A stretch of 64,000 bases of DNA from Pseudacidovorax intermedius (GCF_003350475.1 NZ_QQAV01000005.1:186001-250000), one strand, 5' to 3'. Counted from the stretch's first letter, positions 1-8,742 are shown. The notes: generated by a model from the letters alone, not told the origin. Numbers and translations are program-made.

Positions 1-871
1 CGGCAGCCTCACGCGGGCCGCGCTTTTCCTGGACAGCAACCAGTCCTTCCTGAGTCGCCAGGTCAATGCGCTGGAGCGCGAATGCGGCACGCGGCTCTTC
101 AACCGCACGGGCCGTGGCGTGGAGCTGTCGGAGGCGGGACAACGCCTGTTTCCCCAGGTCAAGGACTTGCTGGAGCGCGCCCAGGCGCTGGAGCACGACA
201 TCCGCGCCGACCTGCGCGAGCCCGTGGGCACCGTGACGCTGGGCAGCCTGCCCTCCATCGGCACCATCCTCACGGGCCGCCTCTTCTCGGCCGTGCGTGC
301 GCGCCTGCCGGGCGTGAGCCTCAAGGTGCTGGAGGGCTCCAGCGGCCAGGTGGAGGAATGGCTCACCGACGCGCGTGTCGACATCGCCATCCTCTACCGC
401 TATGCCCCCACGCTGCCCGAAGGGGAGGAAGCGCTCGCGACGGTGGACAGCTACCTGATCGGCCCGCGCGACGACCGGCTCACGGCGAATGGACAGGTTC
501 CGTTCGCGAGCCTCGATGGGTTGCCCTTCATCCTGCCCAGCGCGCCCAACGGGCTGCGCACGGCGCTCGATGCCGGCGCGCGGCATGCGCGCATCGCGCT
601 GGCGCCGGTGATCGAGGCGGATTCACTGCCGCTGCAGAAGCAGCTCACGGCCCAGGAAGGGCTCTACACGGTGCTGCCGCTGCACGCCGTGTGGCAGGAG
701 GTGCAGGAGGGCAGGCTGCAGGCGGCGCGCATCGTCGAGCCGCCTTTCCAGCGCACCGTGGCGATGGCCTTCTCGCGCGCGAAGGGGCCTTCGAGCGCAG
801 TGACCGCGGTGACCGGGCACATCGTTCGCATCGTCGGCGAAATGGCGGCCCAGGGCATGTGGCGCTCCTGA
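1..871 (+). CDS. LysR-family transcriptional regulator (5' truncated by window edge)
   Basis: The frame is open from base 2 and ends at TGA 869-871, giving about 289 residues with the start outside the window. The first residues are the second half of a LysR winged HTH (SNQSFLSRQVNALE, then LFNRTGRGVELSEAGQ), followed by a linker helix and a LysR substrate-binding domain starting near GTVTLGSLPSIGTI. The effector-domain motif VLEGSSGQVEEWL resembles LTEGASGQLEEWL in the LysR protein at 38409-39332, so the two may be paralogues. The gene converges on the ketosynthase gene, which ends 16 bases away. Its target is not visible here. Confidence 0.9.
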   Translation, partial: GSLTRAALFLDSNQSFLSRQVNALERECGTRLFNRTGRGVELSEAGQRLFPQVKDLLERAQALEHDIRADLREPVGTVTLGSLPSIGTILTGRLFSAVRARLPGVSLKVLEGSSGQVEEWLTDARVDIAILYRYAPTLPEGEEALATVDSYLIGPRDDRLTANGQVPFASLDGLPFILPSAPNGLRTALDAGARHARIALAPVIEADSLPLQKQLTAQEGLYTVLPLHAVWQEVQEGRLQAARIVEPPFQRTVAMAFSRAKGPSSAVTAVTGHIVRIVGEMAAQGMWRS

Positions 872-886
872 GGCCGCAGGGACCCG

Positions 887-2116
887 CTAACCCACCCGGC
901 TCGCAATCAGCACCGCATTCGTCCCGCCGAACGCGAAGGCGTTGGACATCACATGCCGGATGCCGCCGGCCGCGCGCGGGGCCAGGCCATGCACCAGGTC
1001 CACGCCCAGAGCGGCATCGGGCGCGGTGGCGCTGGCGGGCAGCTGGCCCAGGTCCATGGCGCGCAGGGCGCACAGCAGTTCGATGGCGCCACCGCCACCC
1101 ATGATGTGACCGTGCAGCGTCTTGGTGGCGCTCACCGGCACGCCGCGCGCGCCGAAGATCTCTGCCAGCGTGGCGGCCTCGGCCGCGTCGCCGGCCACCG
1201 TGCCGGTGCCGTGCGCGTTCACATGGCCGATGTCGCCGGCCGCGAGGCCGGCATCCGCCAGCGCGGCCCGCACCGCGCGCACCTGGCCGTCGCTGTTCGG
1301 ATTGCTGATGTGCACCGCATCGCAGCTGGTGCCGTAGCCCGCCAGCAGCGCGCGGACGTCCACGCCGCGCCGTTCGGCCGAGGCCACCGATTCGATGATG
1401 ACCGCGCCCGCGCCTTCGCCCAGCGCGAAGCCGGCCCGGTCGGCCGAGAAGGGGCGGCAGGTGTGGGCCGCATGCGCCTCCAGCGGCGCCAGCACGCGCA
1501 TGGCCTGCCAGCTGGCGATGACGCCCGGCGTCAGCAGTGCCTCGTGCCCACCCGCGATGGCCACGTCCACCCAGCCGCCGCGCACGGCCCGCATGGCCTC
1601 GCCGATGGCCACCGCCGACGAGGCGCATGCGCAGGCGTAGCCCACGGCCGAGGCGCGTGCGCCGAAGGCCAGCGCCAGCTCGGCCACGGCCGCATTGGGC
1701 ATGGTCGTCAGCACCGTGGTGGGCCGCAGGCGGCGCTTGCGGCCGTAGAGCTGCTCGGTGGACTGGTCGAAGCTGCTCGCGCCGCCCATGCCCGTGCCCC
1801 AGAACACGCCCAGGCGCTCGGGCGACGGCTGGCGGCTGCTCTCGAACAGGCGCGACTGCTCCGCCGCCTCGAAGGCGGCGCTCAGGGCCATCGCCGTGCC
1901 GCGATCGAGCGTCACGCCCGAAGGGGCGCGGCTCTTGCGCTCGTCGAACTCGCTGCAGGCCGCCACGCCGACGGTGAAGCGCTCCACCCCGTCGATGACG
2001 ACTTCGCGCGCCGCAATGGCGCACTGGTTGGCGGCCAGCGCCCGGTCCAGCGCCTGGACGCTGGTGCCCAGCGGGCTGACCAGGCCCAGGCCGGTGATGG
2101 CGACGGGCGTGCTCAC
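887..2116 (-). CDS. Beta-ketoacyl-ACP synthase, FabF/KAS II-like
   Basis: The 409-residue protein has the full thiolase-fold ketosynthase active site: Cys164 in ACACASSA, His302 in VNAHGTGT and His337 in TKTLHGHIMGGGG, and it ends with the usual FAFGGTNAVLI motif. It should condense an acyl chain with malonyl-ACP in the cytoplasm. It is the last gene of a three-gene set with a dedicated acyl carrier protein (96 bases upstream) and an alpha/beta hydrolase. No dehydratase or reductase is present, so it probably draws on general fatty acid enzymes or makes a short specialised acyl product. The housekeeping fabF role is unlikely because the usual fab neighbours are missing. Confidence 0.88.
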   Translation of the reverse strand: MSTPVAITGLGLVSPLGTSVQALDRALAANQCAIAAREVVIDGVERFTVGVAACSEFDERKSRAPSGVTLDRGTAMALSAAFEAAEQSRLFESSRQPSPERLGVFWGTGMGGASSFDQSTEQLYGRKRRLRPTTVLTTMPNAAVAELALAFGARASAVGYACACASSAVAIGEAMRAVRGGWVDVAIAGGHEALLTPGVIASWQAMRVLAPLEAHAAHTCRPFSADRAGFALGEGAGAVIIESVASAERRGVDVRALLAGYGTSCDAVHISNPNSDGQVRAVRAALADAGLAAGDIGHVNAHGTGTVAGDAAEAATLAEIFGARGVPVSATKTLHGHIMGGGGAIELLCALRAMDLGQLPASATAPDAALGVDLVHGLAPRAAGGIRHVMSNAFAFGGTNAVLIASRVG

Positions 2117-2212
2117 AGCGTCACCTCGGCCCGGCAGGCGGCAAGGGCGTTCACTGGACTACCCTCCGCGCAAGGCGCTCCGGGATTCGCGCTTGGGAGC
2201 GGCCCGGCGCGC

Positions 2213-2497
2213 TCATGCGTGGGCCGGCGTGGCGCCGCCGGTCTGCTGCTGCTGTGCCATGTGCGCGTCGATGGCGTCGCACAGGTCACCGAGGGTGATG
2301 CCGGCTTCGCGCGGGTCCAGGCGCTCTTCCGGCAGGCGCAGCTTGAGCGCGTCCTCGACCGAGAAGATGAATTCCATCAGCGCCAGGGAATCGAGGCCGA
2401 GGTCGGCCAGCGGCACCTCGGGGCGCAGCAGCGCGGGGTCGCAGCGGTGCTCTTCCTGGGCGATGCGGGCGATGGTCTGGAAGGTGGTCGACGGCAT
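2213..2497 (-). CDS. Acyl carrier protein
   Basis: This 94-residue four-helix ACP has the phosphopantetheine attachment motif GLDSLALMEF, with Ser37 as the modified serine. The C-terminus (QQQQTGGATPAHA) is a low-complexity tail not needed for the fold. The start lies 3 bases past the stop of the hydrolase gene, so the two should be translationally coupled. The product would carry the acyl intermediates used by the ketosynthase downstream. It is less acidic than housekeeping AcpP and lies away from fabD/fabG, which suggests a specialised carrier. Confidence 0.9.
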   Translation of the reverse strand: MPSTTFQTIARIAQEEHRCDPALLRPEVPLADLGLDSLALMEFIFSVEDALKLRLPEERLDPREAGITLGDLCDAIDAHMAQQQQTGGATPAHA

Positions 2498-2500
2498 GGA

Positions 2501-3340
2501 TCAGCTTTGGTTGGAGGTGGAAGGAGCGCGGCCCTCGGCCACGGCGCGGGCGAACTCGATCGTCTCCTCGGCCACCTGGCGGCGGTCGTTGTCGATCGAG
2601 ATCATGTGGTAGCTGTTCTCGAGCACCACCGTGTGCAGCGGTGCGTGCTTGAGGCCATGGGCCAGCAGGTCGATGTTGGACAGGCTGGCCACCTCGTCTT
2701 CGCGGGCGTGCAGGGCCAGCACGGGGCAGCGCACGCGGTCGAGGCTGCGGCGCACGGCGCGGCGCAGGCGGTCGTACTCGCGCAGATGGGCCACGCCGAT
2801 GGCGGCGCAGCCGGCGCGGGAGATCTGGCGGTCCTTGAGCTCCTGCACGATCCACTCGCGCACGCGCTGGTTCTTGACGCCGTAGGGCGCGCGCTCGCGG
2901 TACCGCCACAGGCGGCCCAGCGGCGTGTACAGGGCCAGCGGCAGCAGCCAGCGGCTGCGGCCCACGCTCCAGCCGTCCATGCGCAGCGTGGTGGACATCA
3001 GCACCACGCCGGCCGCGGCCTGCCCCAGCCGGGCCACGGCCGCCAGGGCCAGTGCCGCGCCGGCCGAGATGCCGGCCAGCAGCACCGTGCCGTACTGCTG
3101 CCTGAGCTGCGCGAACTCGGCGCAGACCCGGTCCACCCACTGGTCGAAGCCGGTGGTGCGCTGGCCATCGGCATCGAAGGAATAGCCCGCGATGTGGGGC
3201 GCACTCACGTGCCAGCCGCTTCGGCGCAGCGAGGACTGCAGGTGCAGCAGTTCGTCGGACGTGCTGCACAGGCCCGGCAGCAGCAGCACGGCGCCGCGCA
3301 CGGAAGGGGCGGCAGCGTCGGACAGGAAGGAAACGGTCAT
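2501..3340 (-). CDS. Alpha/beta hydrolase (thioesterase/carboxylesterase-like), first gene of acyl operon
   Basis: From the ATG at 3340 the product has 279 residues. It starts MTVSFLSDAAAP, followed by the strand VRGAVLLLPGLCSTSDEL, the nucleophile elbow GISAGAALAL (Ser), a later Asp region (LALHAREDEVASLSNI) and a final His region (LENSYHMISID). An upstream in-frame ATG (3388) would add 16 residues, but a GGAG ribosome site lies about 6 bases before the 3340 start, so that is preferred. With the ACP and ketosynthase it may release or transfer acyl groups; YheT- or carboxylesterase-type serine hydrolases are the nearest families I recognise. The substrate is not evident. Confidence 0.82.
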   Translation of the reverse strand: MTVSFLSDAAAPSVRGAVLLLPGLCSTSDELLHLQSSLRRSGWHVSAPHIAGYSFDADGQRTTGFDQWVDRVCAEFAQLRQQYGTVLLAGISAGAALALAAVARLGQAAAGVVLMSTTLRMDGWSVGRSRWLLPLALYTPLGRLWRYRERAPYGVKNQRVREWIVQELKDRQISRAGCAAIGVAHLREYDRLRRAVRRSLDRVRCPVLALHAREDEVASLSNIDLLAHGLKHAPLHTVVLENSYHMISIDNDRRQVAEETIEFARAVAEGRAPSTSNQS

Positions 3341-3413
3341 CGTCGGCTCCACGGACTCCTGCCTCGTGCGGGCGGACCATCCGTTCATTGGGAGCGCAGG
3401 TTACGCAGCCGTG

Positions 3414-3453
3414 CCTGAAGAAAGTCCCAAGAAATCCTGAAGAGTTCTTCAGG
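3414..3453. promoter_or_regulatory. Candidate response-regulator operator: repeated CCTGAAGA half-sites
   Basis: In the region between the divergent acyl operon and two-component operon, the 8-mer CCTGAAGA occurs at 3414-3421 and again at 3436-3443, exactly 22 bases (two helical turns) apart. The second copy forms a perfect inverted repeat with TCTTCAGG at 3446-3453. Spaced half-sites of this kind fit an OmpR/CusR-type regulator binding its own promoter. That the adjacent response regulator binds here is inference. Confidence 0.5.
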
Positions 3454-3517
3454 CGAAAAACCGGCCTGCAAAGGCATACTGCCTGCCCCATGTGCCCGCC
3501 TTCTTTGCCCACGCCCG

Positions 3518-4192
3518 ATGCGCATCCTCCTGGTTGAAGACGACCGCAAGGCCGCCCGCGTGCTGGCGCGCGGCCTGCAGGAGGAGGGCTTCGTGGTCGA
3601 CGTGGTCCATTCGGCCGAAGAGGCGGACGAGGAAGCCTTCGTCACCTCCTACGGCCTCATCGTGCTCGACCGCATGCTGCCCGGCCAGGACGGCCTGGGC
3701 TGGTGCCGCGCCCTGCGCGAGCGCGGCGTGACCACGCCCGTGCTCATGCTCACGGCCCGCGATGCATTGGTGGACCGCGTGGAGGGCCTCAACCTCGGCG
3801 CCGACGACTACCTGACCAAGCCCTTCGCCTTCGACGAACTGCTGGCCCGTGCGCGGGCCCTGCTGCGCCGCTCGGACCTGGCCCGGCCCTCGGTGCTGGT
3901 GGTGGGCGCGCTGCGGCTCGATCCGCTCAGCCATGCCCTCACCGGCCACGGGCAGCCCATCGACCTCACGCAGAAGGAGTTCGCGCTGCTGCACATCCTG
4001 ATGCGGCATCCGGGCGAGGTGGTGAGCCGGGCCCGCATCGCTGAGCAGATCTGGAAGGACGACCTGCTCGCCATCGACAACCTCATCGACGTGCACATGG
4101 GCAACCTGCGGCGCAAGCTGGAGGGCATTGCCGACCCTTCCATCGTCACCGTGCGTGGGCGCGGCTTCCGGCTGGACGTGGGGGCCGCATGA
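3518..4192 (+). CDS. OmpR/PhoB-family response regulator (CusR/CzcR-like)
   Basis: The 224-residue protein has an N-terminal receiver domain with the acidic pocket EDD, phospho-acceptor Asp51 (VLDRMLPG) and the conserved Lys in YLTKPF, then a C-terminal winged HTH of the OmpR type (LTQKEFALLHILMRHPG ... DNLIDVHMGNLRRKLE ... VRGRGFRL). The short HTH form and sequence resemble metal or copper regulators such as CusR. The gene overlaps the kinase gene by 4 bases (ATGA at 4189-4192), so they form one operon. Divergence from the acyl operon suggests that operon as a target. Confidence 0.93.
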   Translation: MRILLVEDDRKAARVLARGLQEEGFVVDVVHSAEEADEEAFVTSYGLIVLDRMLPGQDGLGWCRALRERGVTTPVLMLTARDALVDRVEGLNLGADDYLTKPFAFDELLARARALLRRSDLARPSVLVVGALRLDPLSHALTGHGQPIDLTQKEFALLHILMRHPGEVVSRARIAEQIWKDDLLAIDNLIDVHMGNLRRKLEGIADPSIVTVRGRGFRLDVGAA

Positions 4193-5610
4193 AGCCCGTG
4201 AGCATGCTGAGCTTCCGCCGGCGCCTGGCCATGGTGCACTTCGCCGTCGTCTCGCTGGTGATGGCGGTGGTGGCGGCCGTGGGCATCTGGGCCTTCTCGA
4301 CCGACCTGCGCGGCGACCTGGACGACGCCATCCTGGCGCTGGCCGAGCTGGAGTCCGGCATGTTGGCCGTGGCCGAGCCGGGCACGCCCGCCGTCGTGCA
4401 CGAGGCCGCGCGCAACCGGGGGCCTTCCTATGCGCGCGTCGACCGCCTGGTGCAGGTGGTGGACAAGGACGGGCAGGTGGTGGCACGCAGCGCCAACATG
4501 GGATCGGCCACGCTGCCGGTGCCGGCGGACCTGCGGGCCCAACTGGTCGGCGGCGGCCCGCTCTACGAGGACCTGGAGCGCTTCGCCGGGGAACCCACGC
4601 GGGTGGTGTCGGTGCCGGTGCCCAACCGGCCCGACCTGATGGCCGTGCAGGTCGCCGCCTCGCTGGAGGACCTGAACCATGCCGTGGCCAGTGCCGGCGT
4701 CATGATGCTGCTGCTGACCGTGGTGCTGATCCTGGCGCTGGGCATCGCGGGCGAGCTGCTCACCCGCCGCGTCTTCAATGCCATCGACGACATCGTGGAG
4801 CAGGCGCGCCGCATCGGCCAGCGCAACCTGACCAGCCGGCTGCCGCACCCCGGCGTGCCGGACGAGATCGGGCGGCTGGTCGACACGCTCAACGAGATGC
4901 TCGACCGCCTGGAGCGCGGCATCGAGGCGCAACGCAACTTCACGGCCGATGCCTCGCACGAGCTGCGCTCGCCGCTGTCGCGCCTGCGGGCCGAGCTGGA
5001 GATCGCGCTGCGCCGCCCGCGCGATACCGCCAGCTATGTGGAGACGCTGCACTCCGCACTCGACGAGGTGGAATCGCTCACCCTGCTGGTGGAGGAGCTG
5101 CTGGTGCTGGCCCGGCTCGACGCCGGCCAGGAGCGCGGCGAGATGGAATCGCTGTCGCTGGCCGACCTGGTGCGCGAGACCATGCGGCGCATGGCGCCCG
5201 TCGCACGCCAGCGCCAGGTGGTGCTGACGGTGAGCGAAGGTGCCGACGTGCAGGCCGTGTCGGCCCGCGTGCCGGTGCAGCTCGCACTGACCAACCTGAT
5301 CGACAACGCCATCAAGTACTCGCCGCAGGGTGGTGCCGTCAACGTGAGCCTGCTGGCCGATGCGACGGCCCGCGAGGCCATCGTGCGCGTGACGGACGAC
5401 GGCCCCGGCATCGAGCCCAGCGACCTGCCGCACCTGTTCGAGCGCTTCTACCGCGGCGCCCGCGCCCGCGAGGCGGCGGCCGGCCTGGGCCTGGGCCTGT
5501 CGCTGGCGCAGGCCGTGATGCATGCCCACGGCGCGCGGCTGGAGGCGGGCAATGCGCCGGGCGGCGGGGCGCGCTTCGACCTGCGGCTGCCGATGGTGGC
5601 GGCCGCCTGA
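4189..5610 (+). CDS. Sensor histidine kinase (partner of the OmpR-type regulator)
   Basis: The 473-residue inner-membrane kinase has transmembrane helices near residues 15-36 and 167-189 flanking a periplasmic sensor domain of about 130 residues. It continues with a HAMP linker (RRVFNAIDDIVEQARRIG), the HisKA box with phospho-acceptor His257 (ADASHELRSPLSRL), and the ATPase domain with N-box (NLIDNAIKYS), G1 (DDGPGI) and G2 (AAGLGLGLSLA). The family is that of CusS/QseC-like kinases. The ligand cannot be read from the sequence. Translation is coupled to the regulator gene by the ATGA overlap. Confidence 0.92.
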   Translation: MKPVSMLSFRRRLAMVHFAVVSLVMAVVAAVGIWAFSTDLRGDLDDAILALAELESGMLAVAEPGTPAVVHEAARNRGPSYARVDRLVQVVDKDGQVVARSANMGSATLPVPADLRAQLVGGGPLYEDLERFAGEPTRVVSVPVPNRPDLMAVQVAASLEDLNHAVASAGVMMLLLTVVLILALGIAGELLTRRVFNAIDDIVEQARRIGQRNLTSRLPHPGVPDEIGRLVDTLNEMLDRLERGIEAQRNFTADASHELRSPLSRLRAELEIALRRPRDTASYVETLHSALDEVESLTLLVEELLVLARLDAGQERGEMESLSLADLVRETMRRMAPVARQRQVVLTVSEGADVQAVSARVPVQLALTNLIDNAIKYSPQGGAVNVSLLADATAREAIVRVTDDGPGIEPSDLPHLFERFYRGARAREAAAGLGLGLSLAQAVMHAHGARLEAGNAPGGGARFDLRLPMVAAA

Positions 5611-5627
5611 GTACGTCCGCGGCCGCC

Positions 5628-6833
5628 ATGGTCCCTGCGGAGGCCGCCCTGCCGACGCTGCGGTCCTTGCGCGCGGCCATGGCGGTGGCCGCGCATGGCA
5701 GCACGACCGCCGCGGCCGGGGCGCTGCACCTGTCGCAGCCCACCGTGGCGCGGGCCATCGCGCAGATGGAAGTGGCACTGGGCCTGCGCCTCTTCGAACG
5801 CAGCCGCCAGGGCATGCGGCCGACCGCGCAGGGCGCGCCGCTCTTCGCGCGCATGCGCGAGACGCTGGCCCACCTCGCGCGTGCGGATGCCGGGCCCTGG
5901 CGGACGGCCGTCGGGGGCGGTCGCCTGGCCGCCCAGGTGAGCGAGCGCCAGCTGGACGTGGTGGCGCTGCTGGCCACCGCCGGCAGCCAGCGGCGCGCGG
6001 CGGCGCGGCTGGGCATGGCGCAGGCCTCGGTGCAGCAGGCACTGGCGCAGGTGGAACACCTGGCGGGCGAGCCGCTGTTCGACCGCCTCGCGGGCGGCCT
6101 GCGTCCCACCAGCCGTGGCGCCTGGGTGGCCTACCATGCGGCGCTGGCGCTGCGCGAGATGCAGGCGCTGGCAGAAGACGCCGCCGCCGCCCGCGGTCGC
6201 CTGCGGGGCCGCCTGGCCATCGGCACGCTGCCCTACTCCACCGGCGCCGTGGTCTCCGCAGCGCTGCAGCACGTCAGTGCGCGCTGGCCCGAGCTGCAGC
6301 TGTCGGTGGTGGACGGCACCTACGACACGCTGCGCAGCAGCCTGCAGCAGGCGCAGATCGACATCATGGTGGGCGCCTTGCGGCCCCAGGTGCCGGCGGA
6401 CCTGCGGCAGGTGCAGCTCTTCCACGACCCGCTGGCGTTTCTGGTGCGTGCCGGCCACCCGCTGCTGGCGCGCCGCCGGCTGCGTCTGGCCGACCTGGGG
6501 CGCGCCCAATGGGTGCTGCCGATGGCAGGCTCGCCCGCCTGGGAGGCGCTGGTCCGTGCCTTCGATGCCCACGACCTGCCCGCCCCGGCCGGCGTGCACA
6601 TCAACAGTCCGGCGCTGATCGCCACGCTGCTGCAGCAGAGCGATCGGCTCGCGGTGGCGCCGCCGAGCCAGTGGCATGGAGAGCTTCAGGCCGGGCTGCT
6701 CGCGACGCTCCAGGTCGAGCTGCCGCATCCGCCGCGGGCCATCGGCTTCACCGTGCGCACCGGCTTCGCGCCGCCCCCCGCCCTCGCGGCCTTCCAGGAG
6801 GCGTTGGCCGCCGCGGCGGCCCCGCGACGGTGA
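5628..6833 (+). CDS. LysR-type regulator with two tandem HTH domains
   Basis: The ATG at 5628 gives 401 residues, about 100 more than a normal LysR protein. The extra length is a second winged HTH. HTH1 covers about residues 10-67 (STTAAAGALHLSQPTVARAI ... LFERSRQGMRPTAQG) and HTH2 about 107-163 (SQRRAAARLGMAQASVQQAL ... LFDRLAGGLRPTSRG). A single LysR effector domain starts near residue 193 (RGRLAIGTLPYS). The gene sits 17 bases after the kinase stop and about 100 bases before a Bug-type binding protein gene, which it may control. Other in-frame starts exist, but they would remove part of HTH1. Confidence 0.88.
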   Translation: MVPAEAALPTLRSLRAAMAVAAHGSTTAAAGALHLSQPTVARAIAQMEVALGLRLFERSRQGMRPTAQGAPLFARMRETLAHLARADAGPWRTAVGGGRLAAQVSERQLDVVALLATAGSQRRAAARLGMAQASVQQALAQVEHLAGEPLFDRLAGGLRPTSRGAWVAYHAALALREMQALAEDAAAARGRLRGRLAIGTLPYSTGAVVSAALQHVSARWPELQLSVVDGTYDTLRSSLQQAQIDIMVGALRPQVPADLRQVQLFHDPLAFLVRAGHPLLARRRLRLADLGRAQWVLPMAGSPAWEALVRAFDAHDLPAPAGVHINSPALIATLLQQSDRLAVAPPSQWHGELQAGLLATLQVELPHPPRAIGFTVRTGFAPPPALAAFQEALAAAAAPRR

Positions 6834-6934
6834 CAGGCAGAACGCATGGAAAGGGGCGCACTCGCATGGTTGCGCGCTGCGCTGGAGGGCATCCTGCGAC
6901 GCTCGGGCTGGAGCCCGCATCGACAGGAGACGAC

Positions 6935-7951
6935 ATGATCCCAGGCAACACCGGGCGCACACAGCCGCCCGCACAACCCGGCCGCCGGCGGGCCCTGGCC
7001 ACGGCGCTGGCAGCCAGCGCCCTGCCCTGGCTGCCATGGGCCGCGCGGGCGCAGTCCGCATCGAAGGGGCCGGTGCGTGTCATCGTGCCGCATCCGCCCG
7101 GCGGGCCGGCCGACCAGATTGCGCGGATCACGGCGCAGGGCCTGCAGCAGGCGCTCGGCACGCCCTTCCTGGTCGACAACCGCCCGGGCGGCGGGGGCAT
7201 GCTCGGTGCCCAGGCCGTGGCCCAGGCGCGGCCCGACGGCGAGACGCTGCTCGTCAACGCCTCGGTGCACGTCACCTATCCCGCGCTGTTCAAGCATGTC
7301 GGCTTCGACGTGATCGAGGACTTCGCGCCCATCACGCAGCTCACCCGTGTGCCAATGCTGCTGCTGGTGAATCCGCAGCTGCCGGTGCGCGATGTGCGGG
7401 GCCTCATCGCCTATGCCAAGGCGCATCCGGGTGCGCTCTCCTTCGGCTCCTCCGGCAACGCGGGCGCCGCCCATCTGGCGGGCGAACTGCTCAAGCAACT
7501 CGCGGGCGTGGACATGGTGCACGTGCCCTACCGGGGTGCCGCACCGGCCCAGACCGACCTCATCGGCGGGCAGATCCAGGTGATGTTCGACTCGGCCTCC
7601 TCGTCGATGCAGCAGGTGCGCGCGGGCCGGCTGCGGGCACTGGCCGTGACCTCGCAGGCCCGCATGGCGTTGCTGCCCGACCTGCCCACCATGGTCGAGT
7701 CCGGTCTGCCCGGCTATGTGCTGACCAACTGGTACGGGCTGTGGGCGCCGCGCGGCACGCCGGCCGCCGCGGTGCAGCAACTGCAGGCCGCCACGGCCCG
7801 GGCGCTGCACACGCCGGAGGTCGAGGCGCAGATCCGCCCGACCGGTGCCGAGGTGGTGGCCAGCACGCCCGAGGAATTCGGCCGCTTCGTGGTGGCCGAG
7901 AAGGCGCTGTGGGCCGGCATCGTCCTCAAGTCGGGAGCCAAGCTTGACTGA
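6935..7951 (+). CDS. Bug/TctC-family periplasmic solute-binding protein
   Basis: The 338-residue protein starts with an arginine-rich signal peptide (GRRRALATALAASALP, ending near ARA) and then has the Bug fold motifs VRVIVPHPPGGPADQIAR, VDNRPGGGGMLGAQAV and the late VPYRGAAPAQTDLIGGQIQ. Bug proteins bind carboxylates in the periplasm. There are no TctA/TctB membrane genes nearby, so it is an orphan receptor of the kind abundant in Burkholderiales. The start was chosen for the AGGAGA site at 6925-6930. The hydrolase gene follows directly and may share its transcript. Confidence 0.93.
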   Translation: MIPGNTGRTQPPAQPGRRRALATALAASALPWLPWAARAQSASKGPVRVIVPHPPGGPADQIARITAQGLQQALGTPFLVDNRPGGGGMLGAQAVAQARPDGETLLVNASVHVTYPALFKHVGFDVIEDFAPITQLTRVPMLLLVNPQLPVRDVRGLIAYAKAHPGALSFGSSGNAGAAHLAGELLKQLAGVDMVHVPYRGAAPAQTDLIGGQIQVMFDSASSSMQQVRAGRLRALAVTSQARMALLPDLPTMVESGLPGYVLTNWYGLWAPRGTPAAAVQQLQAATARALHTPEVEAQIRPTGAEVVASTPEEFGRFVVAEKALWAGIVLKSGAKLD

Positions 7952-7964
7952 GGCCGCCGACGCC

Positions 7965-8720
7965 ATGCAGACGCCGGCCCGGCCGGTGCTGCTGCTGATT
8001 CCCGGGCTGCTGTGCGACGAGGCCGTGTGGCAGGCGCAGGTGCAGGCCCTGGCACCGGTGGCCGACTGCGTCGTGGCCCGCCATGGCATGGCCGACACCA
8101 TCGAGGGCATGGCCCGGCAGGCGCTGGCGCTGCTCCCGCCCGGCGCCCACTTCAGCGTGGCCGGCCACAGCATGGGTGGCCGCTGCGCGCTGGAGATCTG
8201 GCGCCAGGTGCCCGAGCGCGTGCAGCGCCTCGCGCTGCTGGACACGGGCTACCAGGCGCGCCCCGCCGGCGCGACCGGCGAGGCCGAGGCCGCCCAGCGC
8301 ATGGCCTTGCTGGCCCTGGCCCGCGCGGAGGGCATGCGCGCCATGGGCCGCCAGTGGGCCTGCGGCATGGTGCACCCGGCGCGTTGGGATTCGCCGGTGT
8401 TCGCGCAGATCCTGGACATGATCGAGCGCTTCACGCCCGCGCAGTTCGAGGCGCAGATCCGCGCCCTGCTCCACCGGCCCGAGGCCACCGACCTGCTGGC
8501 CCGCATCACGGCGCCGACCCTGCTGCTGTGCGGCCGCGAGGACGGCTGGAGTCCGTTGTCGCGTCACGAGGAGATGCAGCGCCACATTCCGCAGGCGCAG
8601 TTGGTGGCGGTGGAGGACTGCGGCCACATGAGCACGATGGAGCAGCCGGAGGCTGTGACGGCCGCGCTGCAACGATGGCTCGATGAACGGCCCTCGCAAA
8701 TCCAGAGCCGCCCGAAGTAG
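7965..8720 (+). CDS. Alpha/beta-fold hydrolase
   Basis: From ATG 7965 the product has 251 residues: strand VLLLIPGLLCDEAVWQ, nucleophile elbow GHSMGGRCAL (Ser), acid region LLCGREDGWSPLSRHEEM, and His in VEDCGHMSTMEQPEAV. This is a complete Ser-Asp-His set of a small esterase or C-C hydrolase family enzyme. A TTG at 7944 would overlap the Bug gene stop and add seven residues, so it is possible but less likely. The substrate is unknown; pairing with the Bug gene suggests an imported ester or carboxylate. Confidence 0.87.
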   Translation: MQTPARPVLLLIPGLLCDEAVWQAQVQALAPVADCVVARHGMADTIEGMARQALALLPPGAHFSVAGHSMGGRCALEIWRQVPERVQRLALLDTGYQARPAGATGEAEAAQRMALLALARAEGMRAMGRQWACGMVHPARWDSPVFAQILDMIERFTPAQFEAQIRALLHRPEATDLLARITAPTLLLCGREDGWSPLSRHEEMQRHIPQAQLVAVEDCGHMSTMEQPEAVTAALQRWLDERPSQIQSRPK

Positions 8721-8724
8721 CCAG

Positions 8725-8742
8725 GCGCCCGGCAGCGGGCGC
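8725..8742. terminator. GC-rich hairpin between convergent genes, possible bidirectional terminator
   Basis: The 7-bp arms GCGCCCG and CGGGCGC enclose a 4-base loop in the 23-base gap between the convergent hydrolase and hoxJ genes. There is no T-run on either side, so intrinsic termination would be weak; the position is the main argument. Confidence 0.4.

Noticed and set aside
953-3418. Very long open reading on the plus strand opposite the acyl operon
   Set aside because: It is antisense to three well-supported genes, is rich in Arg, Gly, His and Ala, and shows no domain. High GC content makes such open frames common.
3808-6042. 744-codon open reading on the minus strand
   Set aside because: It lies opposite the two-component genes and the tandem-HTH regulator, which have complete motifs; its own translation is low-complexity.
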